Positions 38,559 through 48,612 are shown, counted from the stretch's first letter. The stretch: 64,000 bases of DNA from Proteus penneri (GCF_003144535.1 NZ_PHFJ01000002.1:124001-188000), one strand, 5' to 3'. Program-made: numbers and translations. The notes: a model not told the origin generated them from the sequence alone.

Positions 38559-39986
38559 TTGACCGATTTTACATCGCTTGGTTTAAGTGAGGCGCTTCTC
38601 CGCGCTATTGATGAACAAGGGTATAAAACCCCAACCCCTATTCAACAACAGGCGATTGAGCCGATTTTGGCAGGTAAAGACGTATTAGCCAGTGCACAAA
38701 CAGGCACAGGTAAAACAGCAGCTTTTACATTACCAATATTGGAAAAGTTATCTCAATCAGCTACAAAAACTAAAGGTCGCCAACCCGTTAAAGCGCTGAT
38801 TTTGACACCAACACGTGAGCTTGCCGCTCAAATTGCTGAAAACGTAAAAGCGTATAGCCGTTATATTCCTATTCGTTCACTTGTGGTTTTCGGTGGTGTG
38901 AGTATTAACCCACAAATGATGAAATTGCGTGGTGGCGTTGATGTATTGATCGCAACGCCTGGGCGTTTACTCGACCTTGAACATCAAAATGCGGTTGATC
39001 TTTCTCGTGTTGAAGTCTTAGTGCTTGATGAAGCTGATCGTATGTTAGATATGGGCTTTATTCATGATATTCGCCGTGTGATCAATAAATTACCGAAAAA
39101 ACGTCAAAATTTATTGTTCTCTGCGACATTTTCTAAAGAGATCACAGGACTTGCCAACTCGTTGTTAAATAATCCTGTGAGTATTTCCGTTGCACCAAAA
39201 AATTCAGCAGCTGAATCTGTTGATCAATATGTCCATTTAGTGGATAAAAAACGTAAAACAGAGTTGTTATCACATTTAATTGGCTTAGAAAACTGGCCAC
39301 AAGTGCTTATTTTTACACGTACAAAGCACGGTGCTAATAAGCTTGCTGAACATTTAAATGCTGATGGTATCAAATCAGCGGCTATTCATGGCAATAAAAG
39401 CCAAGGTGCGAGAACTCGTGCTTTAGCTGACTTTAAAGACGGTAAATTAAAAGCGCTGGTGGCAACTGATATTGCCGCTCGTGGCCTTGATATTGACCAA
39501 CTGCCTTATGTCGTCAATTTTGAATTACCGCAAGTTGCAGAAGATTATGTTCACCGTATTGGTAGAACAGGTCGTGCTGCTGCAACAGGTAAAGCTATTT
39601 CATTGGTTTGTGTTGATGAACATGGATTATTAGCTGATATCGAGCGTCTATTAAAACGTGAAATTCCTCGTTTAGCCTTAGAAGGTTACGATCCTGATCC
39701 TTCAATTAAAGCGGCTCCATTGCATAAGAAGCCAAAAAATAATGCACCACGTAGAAGTGGCGGTGGTCATGGGCGTGCAGATATTCGTGGCAAAGATAAT
39801 CGTAATAATGCTCGTAAAGAGAATGATAGTGAAGGCAGTAAAGACGGTGGTCGTTATAAAAGCAAAGAAAACTACCGTAATAAAGATGGCTCTCGTACTG
39901 GTAAATTAGGGCCTCGTCGTTCACGTAAAAGTGATGAAGGTAGTAATAATCAAAGCCCTTGGTCAAAAGCTAGAAAAGAGTTTTGA
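38559..39986 (+). CDS. rhlE: RhlE, DEAD-box RNA helicase
   Basis: RhlE is an ATP-dependent RNA helicase acting in ribosome assembly and RNA turnover. Motifs in order: Q motif TPIQQQAI, Walker A AQTGTGKT (46-53), DEAD box [23 protein letters not shown] and [10 protein letters not shown] basic, Gly/Arg/Asn-rich tail (about 385-475) follows and probably binds RNA. It starts at TTG 38559, eight bases after AGGAGA, and has 475 residues. It is divergent from cecR. dusC follows after nine bases. Confidence 0.95.
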   Translation: MTDFTSLGLSEALLRAIDEQGYKTPTPIQQQAIEPILAGKDVLASAQTGTGKTAAFTLPILEKLSQSATKTKGRQPVKALILTPTRELAAQIAENVKAYSRYIPIRSLVVFGGVSINPQMMKLRGGVDVLIATPGRLLDLEHQNAVDLSRVEVLVLDEADRMLDMGFIHDIRRVINKLPKKRQNLLFSATFSKEITGLANSLLNNPVSISVAPKNSAAESVDQYVHLVDKKRKTELLSHLIGLENWPQVLIFTRTKHGANKLAEHLNADGIKSAAIHGNKSQGARTRALADFKDGKLKALVATDIAARGLDIDQLPYVVNFELPQVAEDYVHRIGRTGRAAATGKAISLVCVDEHGLLADIERLLKREIPRLALEGYDPDPSIKAAPLHKKPKNNAPRRSGGGHGRADIRGKDNRNNARKENDSEGSKDGGRYKSKENYRNKDGSRTGKLGPRRSRKSDEGSNNQSPWSKARKEF

Positions 39987-39995
39987 GGTTAAAAA

Positions 39996-40928
39996 GTGCG
40001 AGTTCTATTAGCGCCAATGGAGGGGGTTTTAGACCCCCTTGTGAGAGAGTTACTCACTTCGATTAACGATTACGATCTCTGTATTACAGAGTTTGTGCGT
40101 GTTGTTGATTCATTATTACCAACAAAAGCTTTTTATCGCTTATGTCCTGAACTACATACAGAAAGTCGCACTAAAAGTGGAACACTGGTGCGGGTGCAAT
40201 TATTAGGGCAACATCCACAATGGTTGGCTGAAAATGCCTTTAGGGCGGTATCATTAGGCTCTTGGGGGGTTGATTTAAACTGTGGTTGCCCTTCAAAAAC
40301 AGTCAATGGTAGTGGTGGTGGTGCTTCTCTTCTAAAACAGCCAGAAACGATTTATCAAGCAACAAAAGCAATGCGTGACGCAGTGCCTTCAGCGTTACCT
40401 GTCTCTGTTAAAGTAAGACTTGGTTGGGATTCTTCTGCGTATAGTCATGAAATTGCTGATGCCGTAGCACAAGGTGGTGCTACGGAAATCACGATACATG
40501 GCAGGACAAAAGAAGATGGCTATAATGCTGAAAAAATTAATTGGCAAGCCATTGGTGATATTCGTCAAAGACTCTCAATACCTGTGATTGCCAATGGTGA
40601 AATTTGGAACCGTGAAGACGCACTCGCCTGTTTAGCGACAACGGGTTGTGATGCGATAATGATTGGTCGTGGCGCCATGAACACGCCTAATTTAAGCCGT
40701 GTTGTAAAGGGGATTGAAGCAAGAATGCCTTGGCAAGAGGTGATTGAATTATTAAAGCGCTATGTTCGTTTAGAAAAGCGTGGCGATACAACAATTTATC
40801 ATGCATCACGGATTAAACAGTGGTTTAGCTATTTACGCAAAGAGTATCCCGAGGCCGATGAGTTATTTCGGCAAATTAGAACATTAAAAACGTCGCCAGA
40901 AATTGCGCTCGCCATAGAGGCGCTGTAG
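39996..40928 (+). CDS. dusC: DusC, tRNA-dihydrouridine(16) synthase
   Basis: DusC is a flavin enzyme that reduces uridine 16 of tRNA. The 310 residues show [17 protein letters not shown], the active-site segment [17 protein letters not shown] with catalytic Cys, SVKVRLGWD, and the FMN phosphate-binding ANGEIWN and MIGRGAM motifs. The start is GTG 39996 after [14 protein letters not shown] matches the E. coli start. It is probably co-transcribed with rhlE and ends at a strong terminator. Confidence 0.95.
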   Translation: MRVLLAPMEGVLDPLVRELLTSINDYDLCITEFVRVVDSLLPTKAFYRLCPELHTESRTKSGTLVRVQLLGQHPQWLAENAFRAVSLGSWGVDLNCGCPSKTVNGSGGGASLLKQPETIYQATKAMRDAVPSALPVSVKVRLGWDSSAYSHEIADAVAQGGATEITIHGRTKEDGYNAEKINWQAIGDIRQRLSIPVIANGEIWNREDALACLATTGCDAIMIGRGAMNTPNLSRVVKGIEARMPWQEVIELLKRYVRLEKRGDTTIYHASRIKQWFSYLRKEYPEADELFRQIRTLKTSPEIALAIEAL

Positions 40929-40953
40929 TTTAAAAATAATCTTATTCGATAAT

Positions 40954-40984
40954 AATAGCGCTCATTAATCAGCGCTATTTTTTT
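40954..40984 (+). terminator. terminator after dusC
   Basis: AATAGCGCT (40954-40962) pairs perfectly with AGCGCTATT (40971-40979), followed by a T run. Confidence 0.92.
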
Positions 40985-41129
40985 GTTCGTTAAGCAATAA
41001 TCTCTCTATTTATCTTAAATATGATGTTACTTATCTCTAACAATTGGAAAAAATAACTATTTCGACTTACACTCAATAGGTGACATTTTTAGGTATGTTG
41101 TCTATATCATGACTATTTTAGGGGGAAAT

Positions 41130-41378
41130 ATGGGAATTCTTTCTTGGATTATTTTTGGTTTGATTGCGGGTATTCTGGCGAAATTCTTAATGCCTGGCTC
41201 TTATGATATTGGTCTGATATGGACTTGTATTTTAGGTATTGTGGGGGCGGTTGTTGGTGGCGCAATTAGTAGCTTCTTTGGCAAAGGCAAAGTGGATGGC
41301 TTTAACTTTGGTAGTTTTGTCGTTGCTGTGATTGGTGCCATTGTGGTGCTCTATCTTGCAAAGATATTTGCAAGTTAA
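41130..41378 (+). CDS. GlsB/YeaQ/YmgE family small membrane protein
   Basis: This 82-residue protein has three hydrophobic, Gly-rich spans (IIFGLIAGILAKFLMPG, then WTCILGIVGAVVGGAI, then VVAVIGAIVVLYLAKIF), the pattern of the transglycosylase-associated GlsB/YmgE family. These are stress-related inner-membrane proteins of unclear function. ATG 41130 (MGILSW) has AGGGGG five bases upstream; the longer frame from 41109 is less likely. It is a single gene. Confidence 0.85.
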   Translation: MGILSWIIFGLIAGILAKFLMPGSYDIGLIWTCILGIVGAVVGGAISSFFGKGKVDGFNFGSFVVAVIGAIVVLYLAKIFAS

Positions 41379-41407
41379 TATCTTCATACCAAATAGAGAT
41401 TGACAAC

Positions 41408-41434
41408 AAACCCGCGTAATGCGGGTTTACTTTT
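41408..41434. terminator. bidirectional terminator between the GlsB-like gene and sseA
   Basis: AAACCCGC (41408-41415) pairs with GCGGGTTT (41421-41428), followed by T-rich sequence. Confidence 0.8.
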
Positions 41435-41453
41435 TCAGGCAAAATAGATCAAG

Positions 41454-42296
41454 TTAGCATTCACAAGGAAGGGCACTTTCAGCACCCCATTGTGCCCAAG
41501 AACCGTCATAAAGTGCGATAGATTGGCAACCTAATACGGTTAACGCTAAAAATAAAATTGCCGCGGTCATACCTGAACCACAAGTCACAATAATAGGTTG
41601 TGATAAATCAATACCAGATTGTTCAAAAATTTGCTTTAGCTCAGCATTGCTTTTCAATTGCCCATTAACAACGAGTTCATTCCAAGGCACATTTTTACTA
41701 CCCGGGATATGTCCACTACGCAAACCAGGACGGGGTTCAGGTGCTCTACCATAAAAACGATCAGCAGAACGTGCATCAACTACCTGTTTTTGTTTGGTCT
41801 CTAAATTATCAAGAAGTTGCTGTTTATTGGCATAACGTTGTGCATGACGTTCAACAATAAAAGGAGACAGTGCCGGCACTTTAATTGCTTTACCTTGTTC
41901 TGTTGCAAATCCAGCTTCAACCCATGCCTGTAAGCCACCAGCAAGAATACGCACATTACAACAACCTAGCGTTGTTAATGTCCACCAACCTCTAGGTGCG
42001 GAAAATAAGTTGCCTTGATCGTAAAGAATAACCGTTGTGGTATTAGAGATACCTAATTGCGTCAGCGTTTCTGAAAAGAGTGCATCAGATGGCAACATAT
42101 GTGGCAATGTTGTCGTTTTATCTGCGATTTCATCGAGATCAAAAAAATGAGCATGTGGAATATGACGTTCAAGGTAAAGTGCTTGATAGTCAATCTGTTG
42201 AGTGGGCATTGGTGCGCTGACATCAAGGATCACAACATCAGCATTATGTTGATGTTCAAATAGCCATTGGGGTGTAACAAAGTAATCGTATTCCAC
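41454..42296 (-). CDS. sseA: SseA, 3-mercaptopyruvate sulfurtransferase
   Basis: The enzyme transfers sulfur from 3-mercaptopyruvate to thiols or cyanide. Its 280 residues form two rhodanese domains. The N-terminal one (VVILDVS) is inactive. The C-terminal one has VDARSADRFYG and the active-site loop CGSGMTAAIL (E. coli CGSGVTA). It lies 13 bases after a small membrane-protein gene and is probably co-transcribed with it. Confidence 0.93.
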   Translation of the reverse strand: MEYDYFVTPQWLFEHQHNADVVILDVSAPMPTQQIDYQALYLERHIPHAHFFDLDEIADKTTTLPHMLPSDALFSETLTQLGISNTTTVILYDQGNLFSAPRGWWTLTTLGCCNVRILAGGLQAWVEAGFATEQGKAIKVPALSPFIVERHAQRYANKQQLLDNLETKQKQVVDARSADRFYGRAPEPRPGLRSGHIPGSKNVPWNELVVNGQLKSNAELKQIFEQSGIDLSQPIIVTCGSGMTAAILFLALTVLGCQSIALYDGSWAQWGAESALPCEC

Positions 42297-42309
42297 GGTG
42301 CGACCTCAT

Positions 42310-42504
42310 TTATTTAGCAGAAGGTGAGCTGTCTGGGATAGCTGGAAATTGCTGTGTAGGTGATGTTTCAGGTTGAGTTTGCTCTGTTTCTATTGGTGTT
42401 GTGGAGCGTGTATAGATATTTAAGCCCGCAAGGAAAACACCACCGATAGAACCAAAGGCAAGTAGCGCGATAATAACAATAATTATTTTTTTCATAATGT
42501 TCAT
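42310..42504 (-). CDS. small single-span membrane protein upstream of sseA
   Basis: The product has about 64 residues if it starts at ATG 42504 (MNIMKKIIIV), or 61 from ATG 42495. A TTG at 42525 opens the longest frame. One hydrophobic segment (IIIVIIALLAFGSIGGVFLAGL) is followed by a Thr/Pro/Gln/Ser-rich tail, probably periplasmic. I do not recognise a family. No strong ribosome binding site is seen, so the start is uncertain. Confidence 0.6.
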   Translation of the reverse strand: MNIMKKIIIVIIALLAFGSIGGVFLAGLNIYTRSTTPIETEQTQPETSPTQQFPAIPDSSPSAK

Positions 42505-42616
42505 TTGCAGATGAATGTTGCGCAAAAGTATATCGAGATATGAAGTTGAAACAAGTGCTAAGTCAGTTTAATCGACAAATGATAGTGGCTAAAAAAGAGA
42601 TAAATAGTTAAATAAA

Positions 42617-42645
42617 CAGGCTATTTATTTTTTATAAATAGCCTG
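42617..42645 (-). terminator. hairpin between dcuC and the small membrane protein gene
   Basis: CAGGCTATTTAT (42617-42628) pairs perfectly with ATAAATAGCCTG (42634-42645). The minus-strand side continues TTTATTT. It may be a second terminator after dcuC. Confidence 0.55.
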
Positions 42646-42701
42646 AGTAAAGTTGGTGTTGGCGTTAATTATTTCAATCAAAGGTTACAGTCAATGATAA
42701 G

Positions 42702-42741
42702 AAAAAACCCCTTAAACTCAGGAGTAAATGAGCTTAAGGGC
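42702..42741 (-). terminator. terminator of the dcuC operon
   Basis: On the minus strand CCCTTAAGCTC pairs with GAGTTTAAGGG (one G-T pair), followed by GTTTTTTC. It lies about 20 bases past the dcuC stop. Confidence 0.8.
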
Positions 42742-42760
42742 AAGGGGTAACGCAACTTAA

Positions 42761-44128
42761 TTAAGAATATAAAAACCAGAATGTCATTGCTAAGTTCACA
42801 ATGGCTGCGACAGCCATAGGAATAGCAGTACGTTTAACTATTTGGAAAGGTGAGACATTCGCAATACCTGCAATGGCGACAATAGCGGCAGTAATGGGTG
42901 AAACAGTACGACCAAAACTTGTCATTATTTGCATTGGTAAAATTAAAGTGACCACATCTACTTTTAAGAATGCAGCAATTTTCGGTGTTAAGGCGGCGAA
43001 TGAGAAGAATGCCGCATTACCTGATCCCATTAAAAAGGCGGCTAATGCAAGAATGGCACTCATGACAATGATCATGGCGGCAATACCAAAACCTGCATCT
43101 TGAGCAGAGCTAATGAGTGTGTCGACGGCACCACTTTTTAGTAAACCATTCGCAAAGAATTCACCTGATACAATTAACGAGACCACTAATACAAATTGCT
43201 TACCCATTCCTTCAAAAAACAGCATAAAGCTATTCATTACCGCTTTTGCATCGCGTAAGCGAACATATTCAAAAAGAAGTGCAATCACAGTACTAATAAT
43301 CATCGCTGTGGTGACTTCTAATTTAATATAAGGGTGTAGCAAAGGACTGAAGCCGATAATCAGAATTAAAGGGATCACGGGTAATAAGGCATAAGATAAC
43401 GGGACTTTATTACCTTCTTCTTTTACGACATCAATGGTTGTTGGGTCGAAAACAAATCCTTCACGTTTATCCCACCAGCGTTGAATAAAGAAATGAGTAA
43501 TCGCAACCGCAATAATAATAGGAATAGTAACGGGTAATTGGTGCTGAACAAAATAGACGGCAGGTTCAATATCCGCTGTTTTTGCTGCCATAATCACATT
43601 ACCAGAACCGGGACCATGGTCGATAAACTGGCAACATCCAATTACGGCTAAAGCGGAAAGTGGACTAATACCAGAACGAATTAATATCGGATACATAGTG
43701 ACCATTAACAGCATACCTAAACCTGCATGGCTAGGGATAAAGATCACCAAGATTTGAGTAACGAGAAATGAAATCACTAATAATAAGTAAGGTGATTTTA
43801 TCGCTTTTAATGGCTTTTCAAAAATAGCGAATAAAGCACGGCTTGCGCCAACGTGTTCCATATAACGAGAGAAACCGGCAATTGCCATTAATGTTAAACC
43901 AAGACCCGCTAGGCGAGAACTCATAATATTCGTAAAGATTTGGAAAACATCAAAATATTTAAATTGAGTGGATTTATTTTCTGGTAATAACGGATTAAGA
44001 TCTAGAGATGCTGTTAAGAGCAAGAGTAATAACCCGCCGAGTAATAATACTGGTTGAGGTTTATAACCCCGCGCCAGTAAATAAACCACCAGCACTGTTA
44101 CCAGCGCGGCAATAATTAAACCTGTCAT
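42761..44128 (-). CDS. dcuC: DcuC-family C4-dicarboxylate transporter
   Basis: The 455-residue inner-membrane protein has about 12 hydrophobic spans and conserved DcuC segments such as FIPSHAGLGMLLMVTMYPIL, GCCQFIDHGPGSGNVIMAA and FGRTVSPITAAIVAIAG. DcuC moves fumarate, succinate and related dicarboxylates, mainly as an anaerobic succinate exporter. It is 34 bases downstream of the cystathionine-lyase-like gene and so in its operon. That context suggests import or exchange of a dicarboxylate-type substrate or product. GGGG precedes ATG 44128. Confidence 0.88.
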   Translation of the reverse strand: MTGLIIAALVTVLVVYLLARGYKPQPVLLLGGLLLLLLTASLDLNPLLPENKSTQFKYFDVFQIFTNIMSSRLAGLGLTLMAIAGFSRYMEHVGASRALFAIFEKPLKAIKSPYLLLVISFLVTQILVIFIPSHAGLGMLLMVTMYPILIRSGISPLSALAVIGCCQFIDHGPGSGNVIMAAKTADIEPAVYFVQHQLPVTIPIIIAVAITHFFIQRWWDKREGFVFDPTTIDVVKEEGNKVPLSYALLPVIPLILIIGFSPLLHPYIKLEVTTAMIISTVIALLFEYVRLRDAKAVMNSFMLFFEGMGKQFVLVVSLIVSGEFFANGLLKSGAVDTLISSAQDAGFGIAAMIIVMSAILALAAFLMGSGNAAFFSFAALTPKIAAFLKVDVVTLILPMQIMTSFGRTVSPITAAIVAIAGIANVSPFQIVKRTAIPMAVAAIVNLAMTFWFLYS

Positions 44129-44162
44129 AGTGAATTCCCCGGTAATGATGCAATACTTTTTG

Positions 44163-45338
44163 TTATTGGTTTAATGCTGAAAAAGCTTGTGTAATATCTG
44201 CAATGAGGTCGTCAGTTGCTTCAAGGCCGATGTGTAAACGTACAAAAGGGCCATGACCTTCACGCCAATTAGACGCTGTTCTTGCGCCAACGACATTGGC
44301 GGGTAATGCAAGACTTTCAAATCCACCCCAAGATGCACCAATACCAAATAGTTCAAGCGCATCAATAAATTGCTCTGATTGTTTTGCGGTAAATTCTTGT
44401 TTAAACTCAATGGTTAATAGGCCATTACTGCCTTTGCAGTCACGTTTCCATAAATCATGACGAGGGTGATTAGGTAATTCAGGGAACCATACTTTTTCAA
44501 CTTCAGGACGTGTCTCTAACCACTGTGCGATAGCCAAAGCTGATTTGCCATGAGCAGCAATACGTTGACCTAATGTTCTCATTCCGCGAAGTACCAGTGC
44601 TGCATCATCAGGGCTACTGGCTTGACCTAATGCTTCAGGTAATGCACCAATTTTTTTCCATGCTTTTTCATTCGCAACCATAATGCCCATCATCACATCA
44701 GAGTGACCGCATAAATATTTAGTTGCAGCAATAACAGAGACATCAGCGCCTAATTCCAGTGGGTTATAAAGCCACGCAGAGCCCCATGTATTATCAACAC
44801 CGACAGGAATATCCCGTTCATGAGCAATTCTGCAAATTTCAGGTAAATCGAGCATTTCATAAAGTAATGAGCCGGGTGATTCGACAAAAATAAGCTGTGT
44901 ATTTTGTTGAATTTTTTGCTCAAAATCTGAACCATCTGTTTTAAAGAAGCTATAAGCAATGTTATTGGGCTCAAGAAAAGCCGATGCAATTTTACGCACA
45001 GGTTCATAAACAGAATCAGCAAATAAAACATGCCCACCACTACGCGCATATCCCATAATAGTGACGGCGATAGCTGCCAATCCAGTAGGGAACAGCTGAG
45101 CGCGATAGCCACCTTCTAATTCGGTTACTAAAGCTTCAAGGGCGAATGCAGTTTCGGTACCACGTGCGCCATAGCTTAAAACACGCTCTGTTGCTCGGCG
45201 ATCACGCACTTCGCGCCAGCTTTTAATCGAATCAAAAACAATGGTACTGGCCCTCATGACTGGTGGATTAATAGGGCCAGAAGTTTTGATTGCTTGGCGT
45301 CCACTGTGTATTAGTTTTGTTTGTTTATTTTGTTTCAT
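44163..45338 (-). CDS. cystathionine beta-lyase-like PLP enzyme (MetC type)
   Basis: This 391-residue Cys/Met-metabolism PLP enzyme is most like MetC. MetC cleaves cystathionine, and often cysteine, by beta-elimination. Visible motifs are LIHSGRQAIKT, SYGARGTETAFALE, VDNTWGSAW and the PLP lysine K207 in ATKYLCGHSD. ATG 45338 (MKQNKQTKLIHSG) has GGAG upstream; the TTG start five codons earlier overlaps it. It is co-transcribed with dcuC and divergent from a fumarase-type lyase. That suggests a role in degrading an S-linked amino acid rather than methionine synthesis. It could be metC itself. Confidence 0.8.
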   Translation of the reverse strand: MKQNKQTKLIHSGRQAIKTSGPINPPVMRASTIVFDSIKSWREVRDRRATERVLSYGARGTETAFALEALVTELEGGYRAQLFPTGLAAIAVTIMGYARSGGHVLFADSVYEPVRKIASAFLEPNNIAYSFFKTDGSDFEQKIQQNTQLIFVESPGSLLYEMLDLPEICRIAHERDIPVGVDNTWGSAWLYNPLELGADVSVIAATKYLCGHSDVMMGIMVANEKAWKKIGALPEALGQASSPDDAALVLRGMRTLGQRIAAHGKSALAIAQWLETRPEVEKVWFPELPNHPRHDLWKRDCKGSNGLLTIEFKQEFTAKQSEQFIDALELFGIGASWGGFESLALPANVVGARTASNWREGHGPFVRLHIGLEATDDLIADITQAFSALNQ

Positions 45339-45353
45339 TATTAATATCTCCAA

Positions 45354-45741
45354 ATATAGAAATAGAGTTCCCTGGTAATTAAATAAAAGGGTTAATTACT
45401 GTTTGCGCTTATTTTGTTTCTATTATTTATAACAAACTTATTTGTTTTTAAAATAGCTATTTTTTAAAAATGATGATCTTCCTCTAATTTTTTAGCATTA
45501 ATTATTCTAATTAAATCTTAAATAACATTTAAGATTCAAAAGTTATAACTAATAAATAAAGAGTTATTTGTAACTATTTGAATTAATGTTATTTTTTAAT
45601 TGATTAGAAAAGCTTTAAATTAGATTAAAATTATCAAAGTGTTTTTATTGAGATTATATTGCATAAATAAAATAACAATCTAACAAGTCGTTTTATTTAA
45701 AAAACGATTTTTTTATTATTCTTTTAACAGGGGAAATAATT
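45354..45741. other. 388-bp divergent AT-rich promoter region
   Basis: There is no gene. It must hold the promoters for metC-like/dcuC on the left and the lyase on the right. No clear CRP, FNR or LysR-type site was recognised. AGGGGAA before 45742 is the lyase ribosome binding site. Confidence 0.6.
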
Positions 45742-47109
45742 ATGGGAACCAGTGTTTTTGATTCTGTTTTATTAAAGAATTTATGGTCAACAGAAGAAAT
45801 GAGAACTATTTTTTCTGATAAAACTAGAATGCAAAATTGGCTTGATTACGAAGCTGCATTAGCGATTGAGCAAGCTGAATTAGGTTTGATTCCAAAAGAC
45901 GCTGCAAAAGTTATTGCAGAGACTGCGAAGCTTGAAAAACTTGATATGGATTATGTATTAGAACAAGTGCGTCTTACTCGCCATCCATTAGTGCCAACAA
46001 TTCGTGGTTTAGAGCATGCTTGTCCAGAACATTATGGAGAATATGTTCACTTTGGTCCAACAACACAAGATGTAATTGATACTGGCCTTGTACTGCAACT
46101 AAAAGATGCTCATCATACTTTCTTGCGTGATATCAAAGTATTAGGTCGTGCTCTGCTTTCATTAAGCGAACAACATCGCAACACACCAATGGTTGGGCGT
46201 ACATTAGCATTACAAGCTCTGCCAATTACGTTTGGACATAAAACAGCGATTTGGTTAACTGAATTAGCGCGTCATTATCAACGTCTTAAAGAGATAGAAC
46301 CTCGTTTATTTGTTGGCAGTGTTGTCGGAGCGGTCGGCACAAAAGCCTCTTTAAGCGATAAGGCAGATGAATTAGAAGCTCGCGTATTAAAACGCTTAGG
46401 TTTAGCTGTACCTGAAATTTCATGGCAACCTGCGCGTGATAGATTCAGTGAATATGGCATGCTAATAGGCTTAATTAGCGGAACTTTAGGTAAAATTGCT
46501 AATGAAATCTTACTGTTAGCACATAACGAAATTGATGAATTATCTGAGCCTTTTGGTAAGGGGCAAGTGGGTTCTTCGACCATGCCACATAAACGTAATC
46601 CTGCCATTGTTGAAAATGCGGCCTGTGTGAGTAATACCCTAAAAGCGAATCTTTCTGTTTTAACGGATATGATGAAACATCAACATGAGCGTGATGGTGC
46701 AATCTGGAAAATGGAATGGAAGATCATGCCAGAACTGTGTTTGATGCTATCTGTTATCTTCGATAATATGAAAACAGTAATAGGCGGACTGAATGTGCAT
46801 GTCGAGAAAATGCGCGAAAATATGGATATCCTAGGGGGCTTCATGTTGGCAGAGCGTGTGATGTTTGCATTATCTGATAAAGCGGGTAAACAAACTGCAC
46901 ATGAAATTGTGTATGAAGCATCAATGTCTGGGCAAGAAGAAGGTATCACCTTTGTGGAAGCGATTAATCGTGATACTCGTATTCGTGATCACATTACTCA
47001 AGAAGAGCTTGATGCGCTTTTAGATCCAACGACATATGTTGGTAATGCACCAGCCCAAGTTGATCGTGTTGTTGCACAAACCAAAGCCTCTGGCTGGCTA
47101 AATGACTAA
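45742..47109 (+). CDS. fumarase/aspartase-superfamily lyase (adenylosuccinate lyase-like)
   Basis: The 455-residue enzyme belongs to the superfamily that releases fumarate from succinyl-N, -S or -O compounds. It shows the TTQD motif (107-110) and the signature loop SSTMPHKRNP (278-287). It is not the housekeeping purB in context, and resembles the adenylosuccinate lyase, carboxymuconate cycloisomerase and aminodicarboxylate-lyase branch. The neighbours (MmgE/PrpD, MetC-like, DcuC) suggest a catabolic C-N or C-S lyase. The substrate is unknown. Confidence 0.82.
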   Translation: MGTSVFDSVLLKNLWSTEEMRTIFSDKTRMQNWLDYEAALAIEQAELGLIPKDAAKVIAETAKLEKLDMDYVLEQVRLTRHPLVPTIRGLEHACPEHYGEYVHFGPTTQDVIDTGLVLQLKDAHHTFLRDIKVLGRALLSLSEQHRNTPMVGRTLALQALPITFGHKTAIWLTELARHYQRLKEIEPRLFVGSVVGAVGTKASLSDKADELEARVLKRLGLAVPEISWQPARDRFSEYGMLIGLISGTLGKIANEILLLAHNEIDELSEPFGKGQVGSSTMPHKRNPAIVENAACVSNTLKANLSVLTDMMKHQHERDGAIWKMEWKIMPELCLMLSVIFDNMKTVIGGLNVHVEKMRENMDILGGFMLAERVMFALSDKAGKQTAHEIVYEASMSGQEEGITFVEAINRDTRIRDHITQEELDALLDPTTYVGNAPAQVDRVVAQTKASGWLND

Positions 47110-47143
47110 GTGACTTAATTGTATCTAACCTTCTTATTATCCT

Positions 47144-47170
47144 AAAAGCCGGTGATATTGCTGGCTTTTT
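47144..47170 (+). terminator. hairpin between the lyase and MmgE/PrpD genes
   Basis: AAAAGCCGG (47144-47152) pairs with CTGGCTTTT (47161-47169, one G-T pair), followed by T. It may attenuate read-through into the MmgE/PrpD gene. Confidence 0.7.
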
Positions 47171-47191
47171 CTTATCTATTCCGAGGTGTTT

Positions 47192-48580
47192 ATGACATTG
47201 AGTCAGCAGTTAGCCCAATTTATTACCACAACCCATTTTTCTGATTTACCTGCTCAAGTTGTAGAGCGCGCTAAAATTCATTTATTAGATACATTAGGTG
47301 TCGCCCTTGCTGGAAGTGTGCAACAAAGCGCTATTCAAAGTCGCCAAGGTGTAGCTTTTTTACCTGATAGTCAAGGAAATGTTCCAATCTGGGGGAGTTC
47401 GCTAACGGCAAGTATCACTGTGGCTGCATTGACAAATGGTATTGCTTCACATGCATTAGATTTTGATGATACACACACAGACTCGATTGCACATGGCAGT
47501 GCGGTATTAACGCCGATTGCTTTTGCATTGGGTGAATCTATTGGTGCATCATCACAAGATATTTTAACAGCATGGGTGATTGGCTGGGAAGTAGCAGCAA
47601 GAGTGGGCTTAGCAAGCCATAGTGGATTTCATCAGCGTGGTTTTCATGCCACAGCGATTGCTGGTATTTTTGGTGCAACAGCTTGTGCAGCCTCACTATT
47701 AAAATTAACGCCTGAACAAACTGTGAATGCATTAGGATTAACAGGAAGCCAAGCAGGAGGAGTAGCAGAATATCTTGCTAATAGCTCATCTTCTAAATGC
47801 TTTCATGCGGGATGGGCTGCGCAATCTGGTATTATCGCAGCATCATTAGCAAAAGGTGGAATGACTGGCCCTGAAACGATATTTGAAGGTCGCTATAGTC
47901 TTTATCAAACTCATGGTATTCGAGAGCAAGCACAACCCGAACAAGTCGCATTGGGATTAGGTGAAATATGGGAATTTTTAAATGTTTCTATTAAGCCTTA
48001 CCCAGTGTGTCATTTTGCTCATGCCACTATTGATTGTGGCCGTAATTTGCTGAAAAAAGGGATCACGGCTGATGATATTGAAAGCGTTGAGTGCGTGGTT
48101 GATCCTGTTGCAGCCGCTTTAATTTGCGAGCCACTTGAAACAAAATGGGCGCCTAAAACAGCTTATGGGGCAAAATTTAGTTTACCGTGGCTATTTGCAG
48201 CGGGCTTTTTAGATAATGCTTTAACGCTATCTTCATTATTTCCTGAAAACCTACAACGTGAAGATATTCAAAGGTTAGCGAAAAAAGTGAGTTATCGTTA
48301 TCCAGAAAAAGGCGAAATTCCATTTCCTACCTATTTTCCTGGATTAATTTTTGTGACATTAAAAAATGGCGAGAAGATCACGGAGAGGTTAGATATTCAA
48401 TATGGTAATCCGAAAAATCCAATAACAGATAAAGATGTGATCAGTAAGTTTTACGATAATGCCTCTTTAGTAATAGAGGATAAACAATCGGCTCAACTCG
48501 TTGAAAAAGTATTGAATTTTGAAAAGATCACTCTTTCTGAGATAACACAATTATTGCGTAATGAAGAAGTGGCCAATTAA
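47192..48580 (+). CDS. MmgE/PrpD family protein
   Basis: The 462-residue cytoplasmic protein belongs to the family that includes 2-methylcitrate dehydratase, cis-aconitate decarboxylase and iminodisuccinate epimerase. Landmarks are HLLDTLGVALAGS, ASHALDFDDTHTDSIAHGSA, GFHQRGFHATAIAGIFGA and the KPYPVCHFAHATID segment. No prpBC genes are near, so methylcitrate dehydratase is unlikely. Next to a fumarase-type lyase an epimerase of a substituted dicarboxylate is attractive, but this is inference. ATG 47192 has GAGG upstream; a GTG at 47186 opens the longer frame. Confidence 0.8.
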   Translation: MTLSQQLAQFITTTHFSDLPAQVVERAKIHLLDTLGVALAGSVQQSAIQSRQGVAFLPDSQGNVPIWGSSLTASITVAALTNGIASHALDFDDTHTDSIAHGSAVLTPIAFALGESIGASSQDILTAWVIGWEVAARVGLASHSGFHQRGFHATAIAGIFGATACAASLLKLTPEQTVNALGLTGSQAGGVAEYLANSSSSKCFHAGWAAQSGIIAASLAKGGMTGPETIFEGRYSLYQTHGIREQAQPEQVALGLGEIWEFLNVSIKPYPVCHFAHATIDCGRNLLKKGITADDIESVECVVDPVAAALICEPLETKWAPKTAYGAKFSLPWLFAAGFLDNALTLSSLFPENLQREDIQRLAKKVSYRYPEKGEIPFPTYFPGLIFVTLKNGEKITERLDIQYGNPKNPITDKDVISKFYDNASLVIEDKQSAQLVEKVLNFEKITLSEITQLLRNEEVAN

Positions 48581-48612
48581 GTTAAGTATAATGTCAATAA
48601 GATGATGATATG

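Noticed and set aside
39706-39966. Minus-strand His/Tyr-rich frame opposite the rhlE tail
   Set aside because: The odd composition is the reverse reading of the basic low-complexity RhlE tail, not a real protein.
45354-45741. Possible CRP or FNR site before the lyase
   Set aside because: TTTGTT/AACAAA-like and TTGA/TCAA-like strings occur, but none has the correct full spacing and symmetry.
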